The position numbers were made by a program, and so were the translations under genes. DNA of 15,678 nucleotides from Candidatus Omnitrophota bacterium (lineage in GTDB: Bacteria > Hinthialibacterota > Hinthialibacteria > OLB16). Under the pieces are notes generated by a model that was not told where the DNA came from, ran no database searches, and saw only the letters and a list, made by a program, of their open reading frames with translations. Shown here piece after piece: positions 8,177 to 15,091 of the stretch (position 1 is its first letter; every line of letters starts with the position of its first letter). The stretch spans positions 1-15,678 of the forward strand of contig JACKFH010000057.1 in the NCBI GenBank assembly GCA_020632575.1, written 5' to 3'.

Positions 8177-8185
8177 AGACAGTCT
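8177..8185 (+). promoter_or_regulatory. Candidate autoregulatory operator of the Phd/PIN operon
   Basis: AGAC-A-GTCT, a perfect 4+1+4 palindrome, overlaps the predicted transcription start. Phd-type antitoxins bind short palindromes at their own promoters, so this is a plausible target. It is short enough to be chance. Confidence 0.35.
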
Positions 8186-8211
8186 GGATGAAAAAAGGAG
8201 GTGATGGGGCC

Positions 8212-8457
8212 GTGAGCAAGATTTGGCAGATGCAGGAAGCGAAAAACAAATTGAGCGAACTTGTGGACCTTGCCACCTCCGAGGGTCCTCAGACGATTAC
8301 GCGCCATGGAAAAGACGCAGCCATTCTAATCTCCCCGGAAGAGTTCCGAAAACTCAATGGAAGAAAAGGAACCCTACTGGAGTTTTTCCAAAACTCGCCC
8401 CTTCAGGGTTTGGATCTGGAAAGGAATCGAGATTTTCCACGTGAGGTGGATCTTTGA
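8212..8457 (+). CDS. Phd/YefM-type antitoxin
   Basis: An 81-residue antitoxin beginning MSKIWQMQEAKNKLSELVDLA, the standard Phd N-terminal DNA-binding fold. GPQTITRHGKDAAILISPEEF follows (residues about 24-44), and the C-terminal tail is for toxin binding. I chose the GTG at 8212 because a full anti-SD match AAGGAGGTGAT (8195-8205) stands just upstream and family homology starts there. An in-frame ATG at 8188 would translate through that ribosome site and is rejected. It overlaps the PIN toxin gene by four bases (TTGA), so the pair is translationally coupled. It is expected to neutralise the toxin and repress the operon. Confidence 0.9.
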   Translation: MSKIWQMQEAKNKLSELVDLATSEGPQTITRHGKDAAILISPEEFRKLNGRKGTLLEFFQNSPLQGLDLERNRDFPREVDL

Positions 8458-8873
8458 AATTCCTCCTGGATACCTGCGTCATTTCAGAAGTCGTCAAGCG
8501 CAGGCCCCACCGTTCCGTAAAGAACTGGTTGGCGGATTGTGTGGAAGAGGATGTCTATATTAGCGTCTTGACCTTGGGAGAGATACAGAAAGGGATCAGC
8601 AAACTGAAAGACCCCGTAAGGGAAAACAAACTCCAGGATTGGTTGGACAATGACATCCAGGAGAGATTCGTCGGAAGAGTGCTCCCAATCAGTTCCGAAA
8701 CAGCGCGAGCATGGGGAGTCTTGATCGGGGAGTCCGAACGGAATGGTCGGATGATTCCCACAATCGACGGCTTGCTTGCCGCCACCGCCATTGTCCATCG
8801 GCTTTGCCTGGTCACTCGGAATACAGATCATTTCTCAGACTTGGGTATGCCGGTGTTAAATGTTTGGGAATGA
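8454..8873 (+). CDS. PIN-domain ribonuclease toxin (VapC/FitB-like)
   Basis: A 139-residue PIN protein that, when freed from its antitoxin, would cleave RNA using bound Mg2+/Mn2+. Acidic active-site residues are present: D6 in LLDTCVISE, E43 in LTLGEIQKG, D105 in TIDGLLAATA and D125 in TRNTDHF. SVLTLGEIQKGISKL and the VTRNTDHFSDLGMPVLNVWE ending are typical of FitB-like VapC. Start: TTG at 8454 overlapping the antitoxin stop, with GAGGTGG just upstream. All motifs look intact, so it is likely active. The antitoxin is Phd-type rather than AbrB-type, a common pairing for this PIN subgroup. Confidence 0.93.
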   Translation: MKFLLDTCVISEVVKRRPHRSVKNWLADCVEEDVYISVLTLGEIQKGISKLKDPVRENKLQDWLDNDIQERFVGRVLPISSETARAWGVLIGESERNGRMIPTIDGLLAATAIVHRLCLVTRNTDHFSDLGMPVLNVWE

Positions 8874-8913
8874 TTCGATCCTGAAGTCTTTCTGTCCAGC
8901 CATATTCCGTTCG

Positions 8914-8922
8914 TGTTAAACT
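8914..8922 (+). promoter_or_regulatory. Candidate extended -10 element for the ribbon-helix-helix gene
   Basis: TGT-TAAACT ends seven bases before the ATG at 8930, the same geometry as at acylphosphatase (TGT-TAATCT). There is no good -35. Flanking ATATT (8902-8906) and AATAT (8924-8928) form a loose inverted repeat around it that could be an operator. Confidence 0.35.
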
Positions 8923-8929
8923 GAATATC

Positions 8930-9178
8930 ATGGGAATCATCATCAATCTTGATCCTGAATTGGCCGAACGCTTGACCCAAAGAGCCCGGGCTTGCGGCTC
9001 TTCCTTGGACCAGTATGTCGAGACAATTCTCAGGGATGCCTTGGTGTGTTCCGAGAAGGTGAAACCGAGAGCGCCTTACAAGAATCTTGCCTTCTCGATG
9101 GGACAACCTGTCAGTGAGGGTATCAATCTCGACAAAGCGTTGTCGCTTAGTTTCTCTTTGGATGACAACAAGTACTAG
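8930..9178 (+). CDS. Orphan ribbon-helix-helix antitoxin-like protein
   Basis: An 82-residue protein whose first 40 residues (GIIINLDPELAERLTQRARACGSSLDQYVETIL) fit a CopG/Arc-type ribbon-helix-helix domain: a beta strand followed by two helices. The tail (about 45-82) is variable, as expected for a toxin-binding region. The gene lies 56 bases after the PIN toxin but no second toxin follows; the next gene, 41 bases on, is the mtnB fusion. It may be a solitary antitoxin remnant, a second regulator of the upstream pair, or a local regulator of the mtn genes. There is no Shine-Dalgarno. Confidence 0.7.
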   Translation: MGIIINLDPELAERLTQRARACGSSLDQYVETILRDALVCSEKVKPRAPYKNLAFSMGQPVSEGINLDKALSLSFSLDDNKY

Positions 9179-9219
9179 GCAGTTCAAGTCCTTTCACATA
9201 TCTTCGGCGCAGACCTCAA

Positions 9220-10179
9220 ATGAATCCAAAAGAAATCGGAACCATCATCGCCGAAAGACAATTCACCCTTTCGGATAACCCCGACCGAATCATTACCGCT
9301 CGCATGGGAATGCCTAAAGTGTTCTCGGATAACGGCGACTATTGCTGTCCCATTCAAGTGCTCGGTGCGGGAAACGATCGGGTACTTGAAGTGGGAGGAG
9401 TCGACGCCGTACAGGCCATAGACCTTGCGTTGAAGGCGCTCGGCGCCCGACTCTGGAGTATGCAAAAGGAATCGGGTGGGAAGATCGTCTGGTTAGATGA
9501 GGGCAACTGGGATCTCGGTCTTCCGATGATCAATATGAACCAAATCGAAGTCTCCCCCGCTCACTCCCTCTGCGCCTGTGTCGCCGAACTCAACCGTCAT
9601 GGCTGGTGCCAGGGGACCGGCGGGAATTTCAGCATTGTCACCGAGCGCGACCCGCTTCGGATCCTCATCACCCAATCCGGGAAAGAGAAGGGAAGCCTAA
9701 CCCCCGAGGACTTGGTGCTGGTCGACTCCCAAGGCAAGCCGGTGGAGGGCGAGACCGGGAAACCCTCAGCGGAGACTCTTCTCCACGCGGTCATCGCCGA
9801 ACTCTGGGAGGACGCAGGTTGTATCCTCCACACCCATTCCATCTGGAACACCCTCCTCGGAGAACACTTTGTCGACCGTGCCGGGATGACGATCTCTGGC
9901 TATGAAATGCTGAAAGGTCTCGAAGGTGTCAAAACCCACGAGCACAAGGTTCATGTCCCCATCCTCCCCAACACCCAGGACATGCAGGATCTCTCCGAGC
10001 AGATTCGTTTCCGCCACAGCCGAAACCGCGATCTGCATGGGTTTCTTATCGCGGGCCATGGCCTTTATACTTGGGGAGAGACCCTGGAACAGGCGCATCG
10101 GCATGTGGAGATTTTCGAGTTTCTGTTCGAGCTGGTTGGACGGAGGACAACGTTCAGACCCTATAACCCTTCCCCCTAG
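9220..10179 (+). CDS. mtnB: DUF6968-like domain fused to methylthioribulose-1-phosphate dehydratase
   Basis: The C-terminal two thirds (about 113-319) is MtnB, a class-II-aldolase-fold Zn enzyme that dehydrates 5-methylthioribulose-1-phosphate to the 2,3-diketo compound in methionine salvage. GTGGNFS is at 132-138, the catalytic Glu in KPSAETLLHA (E185), metal ligands H204/H206 in ILHTHS, and the third ligand in LIAGHGLYTWGE (H280). The first 103 residues are an additional alpha/beta domain (AERQFTL near 11-17, QVLGAGNDRVLEVGGVDAVQAIDLALKAL near 46-74, ending NWDLGLP at 97-102). I recognise this as resembling DUF6968, normally a separate small protein that ends at DLGLP. The join is a single open frame; the internal ATG at 9529 lacks a ribosome site. 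MtnD and MtnC follow. The stop codon lies inside a palindromic repeat. Confidence 0.88.
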   Translation: MNPKEIGTIIAERQFTLSDNPDRIITARMGMPKVFSDNGDYCCPIQVLGAGNDRVLEVGGVDAVQAIDLALKALGARLWSMQKESGGKIVWLDEGNWDLGLPMINMNQIEVSPAHSLCACVAELNRHGWCQGTGGNFSIVTERDPLRILITQSGKEKGSLTPEDLVLVDSQGKPVEGETGKPSAETLLHAVIAELWEDAGCILHTHSIWNTLLGEHFVDRAGMTISGYEMLKGLEGVKTHEHKVHVPILPNTQDMQDLSEQIRFRHSRNRDLHGFLIAGHGLYTWGETLEQAHRHVEIFEFLFELVGRRTTFRPYNPSP

Positions 10180-10248
10180 CCCCCTCCCCGCCTCGCGGGG
10201 AGGGGGAATAGAAGTTCCCCCTCTCCACAATGTGGAGAGGGGGTTAGG
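10175..10248. repeat. Paired perfect palindromes (REP/REPIN-like) inside the mtn operon
   Basis: Two hairpins stand side by side. CCCCCTCCCCGC (10180-10191) pairs with 10195-10206 across a 3-base loop, and CCCCCTCTCCAC (10217-10228) pairs with 10232-10243 across another 3-base loop. Each stem is 12 bp and perfect. Outer arms CCTAG (10175-10179) and TTAGG (10244-10248) also pair with one wobble, so the block can fold as one nested structure. The TAG of the outer arm is the mtnB stop codon. C-rich elements of this style recur between genes in many bacterial genomes. There is no T tract, so it is not a classical terminator; RNA stabilisation or partial attenuation is possible. Confidence 0.9.
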
Positions 10249-10298
10249 AGGAGAGGTTATCGATTCGAGTCGAGAGTTATCAAAAGGAGCAGACCCCC

Positions 10299-10862
10299 AT
10301 GGCCAAACTCACTATCCGAGGCGATGAAAAGGTCCTCGAAAACCCCGAGGAGATTTCAAAGTATCTCTCCCAATACGGCATCTGGTACCGCCGGTTCGAG
10401 GGGTCCGACAACCTCTCCGAGGATGCCGAGTCCGAGGAGATTCTGGCCGCCTATGACGCCCCCATCCAAAAACTCAAGGAGGAGGGGGGCTATGTCACCG
10501 CCGATGTGATCAATGTCAAACCGGACATCGAGGGTCTCGACGCCATGCTCGCGAAATTCAGCAAGGAGCACTGGCATGACGAGGATGAGGTCCGGTTTAT
10601 TGTGAAGGGACGCGGCGTCTTCCATGTCCACCCCGAAGGGGGCGACATCTTCGCCATCGAGGTGGAGAAGGGAGACATGATCAACGTGCCCCGAGGGACG
10701 CACCACTGGTTCGACCTCTGTGAGGAGAAAACAATTCGCGCTATCCGACTCTTCCAGGACCCGGCGGGTTGGACTCCGCGTTACACCGACTCCGGAGCGG
10801 ACACGCTTCACCAGCCGCTTTGCATGGGACCCAACTATTTTCCCGCCGGCGGGATCCAGTAA
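10299..10862 (+). CDS. mtnD: Acireductone dioxygenase
   Basis: A cupin metalloenzyme oxidising acireductone. With Fe2+ it gives 4-methylthio-2-oxobutanoate (the methionine precursor) and formate; with Ni2+ it gives methylthiopropionate, formate and CO. It has 187 residues, as usual. The metal site reads H91 and H93 and E97 in HWHDEDEVRFIVKGRG, with the fourth ligand H135 in PRGTHHWFDL; the spacing matches the known Klebsiella enzyme. AAGGAG lies nine bases before the ATG at 10299. The 119 bases separating it from mtnB hold the double palindrome, so its expression may be tuned apart from mtnB. mtnC follows after three bases. Confidence 0.96.
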   Translation: MAKLTIRGDEKVLENPEEISKYLSQYGIWYRRFEGSDNLSEDAESEEILAAYDAPIQKLKEEGGYVTADVINVKPDIEGLDAMLAKFSKEHWHDEDEVRFIVKGRGVFHVHPEGGDIFAIEVEKGDMINVPRGTHHWFDLCEEKTIRAIRLFQDPAGWTPRYTDSGADTLHQPLCMGPNYFPAGGIQ

Positions 10863-10865
10863 GGA

Positions 10866-11567
10866 ATGAGCATCCAAGGCATTCTTCTCGACATCGAAGG
10901 GACCACCACTCCCATCTCTTTCGTTTACGACGTCCTCTTTCCATTCGCGAGGAAGGAGCTTCGCTCGGCCTGCATCCAAACCATGAACCCCGAGGTTGAA
11001 AAAGCCGTCGAAATCCTGAAGGAGGAATGGGAAAAAGAACCGGACTTGGTGAAGAATGAGATCGGACCCTTCGAGGATGGCAGCATTTACGCCGCTTACC
11101 TGATGGACCAAGACCGCAAAACCACCGGGTTGAAAAAACTTCAGGGACTTATCTGGGAAGAGGGGTATCGCGAGGGGCTTCTCAAGGGAATCGTCTTCGA
11201 GGATGTCCCGCCCGCCCTCAAGCGGTGGACCGATCAGGGGAAACGTATCCGCATCTACTCATCCGGTAGTGTCCTCGCCCAGAAACTCCTCTTTGGATTT
11301 TCCGACCATGGCGACCTCACCCCATTCATCGAGGATTACCACGACACAACCACCGGTCCCAAGAAGGAAGCGGATTCGTATTCAAGAATCACAGCCGCCT
11401 ATGGTCTCCCCGCCAACGAAATTCTTTTTCTGAGCGACAATGTGGAGGAACTCAACGCCGCCCGAGAAGCGGGACTCCAAACCTTCCTCGCGATCCGTCC
11501 AGGAAACACCCCCGTCTCCGATCACGGTCACCCAACGATCGAAACCTTCGATTTGATCGATCTTTAA
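10866..11567 (+). CDS. mtnC: Enolase-phosphatase E1
   Basis: A HAD-family bifunctional enzyme that enolises 2,3-diketo-5-methylthiopentyl-1-phosphate and removes the phosphate to give acireductone, the substrate of the gene just upstream. The 233-residue length is normal. HAD motif I is the E1-specific DIEGTTTP (D9, E11, T13), motif II lies in IYSSGSVLAQKLLFG (about 134-148), and motif III/IV in ILFLSDNVEELNAAREAG. It starts three bases after the mtnD stop, so the two are coupled. Its stop is only 15 bases from the convergent acylase stop, with no room for a terminator. Confidence 0.96.
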   Translation: MSIQGILLDIEGTTTPISFVYDVLFPFARKELRSACIQTMNPEVEKAVEILKEEWEKEPDLVKNEIGPFEDGSIYAAYLMDQDRKTTGLKKLQGLIWEEGYREGLLKGIVFEDVPPALKRWTDQGKRIRIYSSGSVLAQKLLFGFSDHGDLTPFIEDYHDTTTGPKKEADSYSRITAAYGLPANEILFLSDNVEELNAAREAGLQTFLAIRPGNTPVSDHGHPTIETFDLIDL

Positions 11568-11582
11568 TCCCACTTCACAGGA

Positions 11583-13751
11583 CTAAGGGCGCTCCTCCCC
11601 CGGCCGATACTCACTCTCCAAATGGTCCCTCACCTCCGCTTCGGTGAACCAGACCGGTCGCATCTCATGTTTGGCGAACATCTCCACCTGATCGGCGTAA
11701 TGCGGAGAGGTCTTGTCGAGAGTTGCCGAACCGTATTGATGGATCGTTTGCGAATCGACCCGCCCTTCCTCGTCCCAGGTCACCATCTGAATGTGGCAAT
11801 CGCCTCCCTTGCCATCCAAACGGCCATCATCCTCGAATCGGTTGAGCCGTCCATCCACGTTGAAGATGCTGTAAACCGCTCGGAGGACATCGGGCCCGCC
11901 ATCGATGGGCAAGTCGACATCCCCGCGAACAATCCGGTTGACCTCGCCCCAGGTTGGATCCATCCGACCATGAAATCTTTTTAGGATCGCTCCGTATTTC
12001 TTGATGTTGTTGAGCATCTGCTCCAGACCTTTAGTCCGATAACCTCCGTCGGGATTCGGGTTGATCGCAAGCAGGGCAATGGCGGTGGATCGGTTGTCCA
12101 ACTCGGTTCCGAGATTCCATTTCCGGATCAGTTCGATTCCCTCCCTCACAAGCGGATCCTCGGCGTCCGTCACCGAGGCGATCATTCTCGCCGCCTCGGC
12201 CACTTCCGAATCCTCGGAATAGAACAGATCGTACTTGTAATCGTAAAACTCCTCGGTCGTGATCGATTCATCCCCGCCATAAAGTTCCAGGGCTCGAAGC
12301 GCGCGGTTGGTCATGTGGGTCTCGATGCCAAGCGTTTTCGAAAAGTTTTCCGGTTTGGGATTGTCCTCTCCCAGAGTGCAGCGATAGGGTGTGTTGTTGC
12401 AGCTGATCACAAACCCCGATTCCGGATTGACCACAAGCGGAAGAGCGCTGAACGGAAGGTATTCCTTCCAAAGTGTCTCCGAGGTGTTCCCCGGAAGATA
12501 TTTCTCCCAGTCATACCCCTCCGCCCGCTTCGGAAATCGTGCGTTGTACAGATAAAAGATGTTTCCTTCGCGGTCGCCATAGACACAGTTCAGCGAGGGA
12601 ATCGCCCGCATCTTCATCGCGTCCATGAACTCTTCGAGGTTTTGCGCCTTGTTCATCCGGTACCACTGTTCCACCTGACGGATGTCTTGCATCCCCCCAT
12701 AACGGATGGAGTAGACCCCGTGATCGCGACGGACTGTGGGTCCATACACTGACATCAGCGCCTCGCGTTTAAAGGTCCAACTAATCGGTCCCCAGAGTTT
12801 GACCTTGATTCCGACCTGTCGAACCTCGAGATCCCGCCACTCTCCGTCGTATTTGTATTGGTTCGGATTGTCCGGGTTCATCTCCAGGACATAGATGTCG
12901 ACCAGATCCGGACTGTTCACCGTGTGCGCCCACCCCAGACTTGGGTTGTGCCCCACCAGGATCACTGGGCAACCGGGAAAACTCGCGCCGAAAGTGTTCC
13001 AACCCTCCTCGCTGGTGATGTGGGCTTCATACCAGGCGACCGGCCCCTCCCAGGGTTGGTGTGAGTTGATCGCCAAATGGGTCTTCCCATCCGGGGTCCG
13101 TCTCGGCGCGATCGCGAATGCATTGGAGCCGATCGGAAAACCTTGGGTGTAGGGATTGAACGGGTTGGCCTTGGCCACCTTTTGGGAAACCTCTCGTTTC
13201 CGTTTGTCCCCAAAAAGTTCTTGAATCCTGTTGTCCAACCCATAGAAGAAGGGACCCTTGAAAACAAATCCCGCCACCACATCTTTTCCGGTGAAGGGCA
13301 GCACCCCATGCGCCATCTCCTCGGGGTGAATAGCGGCATAGAGGTTGACCCCATCCGCGTAAGCCTCGCAGATGGCGCGGGTCTCTTTGCTCAAGTCGGT
13401 GTCATATTTGGCGTCGATCAGTTCTCGAGTTTTCAGAAGTTCGATTAGGTAGTCGGTGACCGCTCCCTCCTCCCCTTTGACCGAGGCGAGCTCTCCGCGA
13501 ACCATGAGCAGTCCCTCCTGGATTGTCGCGTAATCGTCCTCGGCGTTGGCGTAACCCAGAGCAAAAGCAGCGTCGGCGTCGGTCTTCCCGTAGACATGCG
13601 GGACACCCCAGACATCACGAAGAATTCTCGAATCGTATCGCGAGGCTTTTGCCACCGCCTCGACGCGCACCCGTTTTTCGGCGTGAATGACCTGATACAC
13701 ACCTCCGCCGATGAACAACAAAACCAGGATGACGAAAATTTTCTTTTTCAT
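11583..13751 (-). CDS. Exported penicillin-acylase-family Ntn hydrolase
   Basis: A 722-residue precursor of the penicillin amidase/aculeacin acylase/acyl-homoserine-lactone acylase family, which self-cleaves into two chains and hydrolyses amide bonds of acylated compounds. A signal or anchor segment KKKIFVILVLLFIGGGVYQVI begins the protein. IRDVWGVPH-like ILRDVWGVPHVYG (43-55) opens the alpha chain. The autocleavage site is G208-S209 within FPIGSNAFAIAP, making S209 the N-terminal nucleophile. H231 (beta-chain position 23, as in PvdQ) and the HTVNSPDLVDIY segment follow. The frame extends to an ATG at 13820, but the start at 13751 puts the lysines directly before the hydrophobic segment. The natural substrate (lactone signal, lipopeptide, other amide) cannot be read from sequence. 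It is divergent from the dehydrogenase at 13848. Confidence 0.9.
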   Translation of the reverse strand: MKKKIFVILVLLFIGGGVYQVIHAEKRVRVEAVAKASRYDSRILRDVWGVPHVYGKTDADAAFALGYANAEDDYATIQEGLLMVRGELASVKGEEGAVTDYLIELLKTRELIDAKYDTDLSKETRAICEAYADGVNLYAAIHPEEMAHGVLPFTGKDVVAGFVFKGPFFYGLDNRIQELFGDKRKREVSQKVAKANPFNPYTQGFPIGSNAFAIAPRRTPDGKTHLAINSHQPWEGPVAWYEAHITSEEGWNTFGASFPGCPVILVGHNPSLGWAHTVNSPDLVDIYVLEMNPDNPNQYKYDGEWRDLEVRQVGIKVKLWGPISWTFKREALMSVYGPTVRRDHGVYSIRYGGMQDIRQVEQWYRMNKAQNLEEFMDAMKMRAIPSLNCVYGDREGNIFYLYNARFPKRAEGYDWEKYLPGNTSETLWKEYLPFSALPLVVNPESGFVISCNNTPYRCTLGEDNPKPENFSKTLGIETHMTNRALRALELYGGDESITTEEFYDYKYDLFYSEDSEVAEAARMIASVTDAEDPLVREGIELIRKWNLGTELDNRSTAIALLAINPNPDGGYRTKGLEQMLNNIKKYGAILKRFHGRMDPTWGEVNRIVRGDVDLPIDGGPDVLRAVYSIFNVDGRLNRFEDDGRLDGKGGDCHIQMVTWDEEGRVDSQTIHQYGSATLDKTSPHYADQVEMFAKHEMRPVWFTEAEVRDHLESEYRPGEERP

Positions 13752-13847
13752 AGGCCCGCTCTTTTTGAGGATTTCCGTTTGAAAAAATAATCGATCTGGC
13801 GCAAAATATCCATGTTCCATTCAAAATTCGAGTGACAGGTGTTTTCC

Positions 13848-14903
13848 ATGCCGACGACTCAGCACGATCTCTTCCGTTACGACATTGCCAAATCTTATGA
13901 CTGGAATTACGAAAATGCCCCCGATCCGGTCGACATCGAGGTTCCCGACTACCCCGGTGAATGGGACTTCATGGGGATTCCCACCGGCTCCCCATTGGGG
14001 ATGCCGGCCGGCCCCCTTTTGAATGGGAAATGGGTTCTCTATTACGCCTCACTCGGATTCGATGTCCTTACCTACAAAACGGTCAGAACCCGAGAGCGCG
14101 CCTGTTACGATCTTCCCAACCTCCAACCGGTCGACACGGAACCGCTTCACGGCGGTGAGCCGGAGTGTCCCACGACTCTTGAAATGACCGGGAGTTGGGC
14201 GGTCTCCTTCGGGATGCCATCGAAGGCCCCCGATGTGTGGCGGGAGGATGTGGAAACGACGCGAAAGAAACTTCCGAAGGGGAAAGTCCTTTCGGTCTCC
14301 GTGGTCGGATCGGTTCTCGAGGGATGGGGTATCGAGGAGCTCGCGGCCGATTACGCGCGATGCGCCAAGTGGGCGGTCGACAGCGGCGCGGATGTCGTGG
14401 AAACCAATTTCTCCTGCCCCAATGTCTCCTCTCCCGATGGTCAGCTCTATCAGCAGCACGAGGACGCGCGCTTTGTCGCGAAGACGGTTCGGCAAGCCAT
14501 CGGCGACACGCCTTACCTGATCAAGGTCGGTCACGTCCCCACACGAAAAGAGGCGGACTGGCTCATCCGCGCGGTTGGCCCGTATGTCGATGGGCTCGCC
14601 ATGACCAACAGTGTCGCGACCAAGGTCCGCGATGAGGAGGGCAACCTATTGTTCGAGGGCCAATGCCGAGGCATCTGTGGCAAAGCGACCCTCGACGAGT
14701 CCCTCAAACAGGTCGGAACCTTCCATGAGATCATTCAGGAGAAACACCACGACCTCAAACTCATCGGAGTCGGCGGCGCCTCCACCGCCGAGGATGTCCA
14801 ATCCTACCTCGACCAAGGCGCCCACTCCGTCCAAATCGCCACCGCCGCGATGGTGGACCCCGAGGTGGCGATCCGAATTCGGGAGAGCGTCTCCAATCCA
14901 TGA
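13848..14903 (+). CDS. Dihydroorotate-dehydrogenase family FMN enzyme (class-1-like)
   Basis: A 351-residue TIM-barrel flavoprotein related to PyrD. GSPLGMPAGPLLNGK (47-61) and TYKTVR (75-80) form the start of the FMN/substrate site. The class-1 active-site word NFSCPN (187-192) supplies Cys190 as the base where class 2 has Ser. LIKVGH (224-229), MTNSV (252-256) and the phosphate loop GVGGAST (307-313) complete the fold. Oxidation of dihydroorotate in pyrimidine synthesis is the default expectation, but it is longer than typical class 1A/1B enzymes, has an unusual N-terminal region and an odd Cys-rich GQCRGICGKA (271-280), and no pyr or electron-transfer gene is adjacent. A different dihydropyrimidine-like substrate is possible. 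The start at 13848 has AGGTG upstream; a GTG at 13839 is less likely. Confidence 0.85.
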   Translation: MPTTQHDLFRYDIAKSYDWNYENAPDPVDIEVPDYPGEWDFMGIPTGSPLGMPAGPLLNGKWVLYYASLGFDVLTYKTVRTRERACYDLPNLQPVDTEPLHGGEPECPTTLEMTGSWAVSFGMPSKAPDVWREDVETTRKKLPKGKVLSVSVVGSVLEGWGIEELAADYARCAKWAVDSGADVVETNFSCPNVSSPDGQLYQQHEDARFVAKTVRQAIGDTPYLIKVGHVPTRKEADWLIRAVGPYVDGLAMTNSVATKVRDEEGNLLFEGQCRGICGKATLDESLKQVGTFHEIIQEKHHDLKLIGVGGASTAEDVQSYLDQGAHSVQIATAAMVDPEVAIRIRESVSNP

Positions 14904-14927
14904 GGACCCACGGCAATTTTCCCCGTG

Positions 14928-15007
14928 GGAGCGGCTTCCAGCCGCGATTACTGGCGCTGGAACGTTGCTCCGCATCGTTCCTTTCCCCATCGGATTCCCA
15001 TCCGATG
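14928..15007. repeat. Cluster of three intergenic stem-loops (REP-like)
   Basis: Three consecutive palindromes: GCGGCT/AGCCGC at 14931-14945 with a TCC loop, GGAACG/CGTTCC at 14959-14981 with an 11-base loop, and CATCGGA/TCCGATG at 14988-15007 with a TTCCCA loop. The first, preceded by GTGGGA, resembles interspersed GGGAGCGGCTTCCAGCCGCG-type repeats seen in many genomes. The 188-base gap between the dehydrogenase and the next gene is mostly this cluster plus a candidate promoter. Confidence 0.75.
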
Positions 15008-15023
15008 TCTTCAAATCAAGCGC

Positions 15024-15051
15024 TTCACATATCCACCGATCAAGTTAGACT
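15024..15051 (+). promoter_or_regulatory. Candidate promoter of the truncated restriction-methylation gene
   Basis: TTCACA (15024-15029), a 16-base spacer, TAGACT (15046-15051). Predicted start near 15058, leaving a leader of about 34 bases with GGAGG before the ATG at 15092. Confidence 0.35.
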
Positions 15052-15091
15052 CTCCCTCCATTGACCTTGTCCGAAAGGATTGGAGGCTCGC

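Noticed and set aside
10356..11111. 251-codon minus-strand frame across mtnD and mtnC.
   Set aside because: It is antisense to two unmistakable enzymes and has no recognisable domain.
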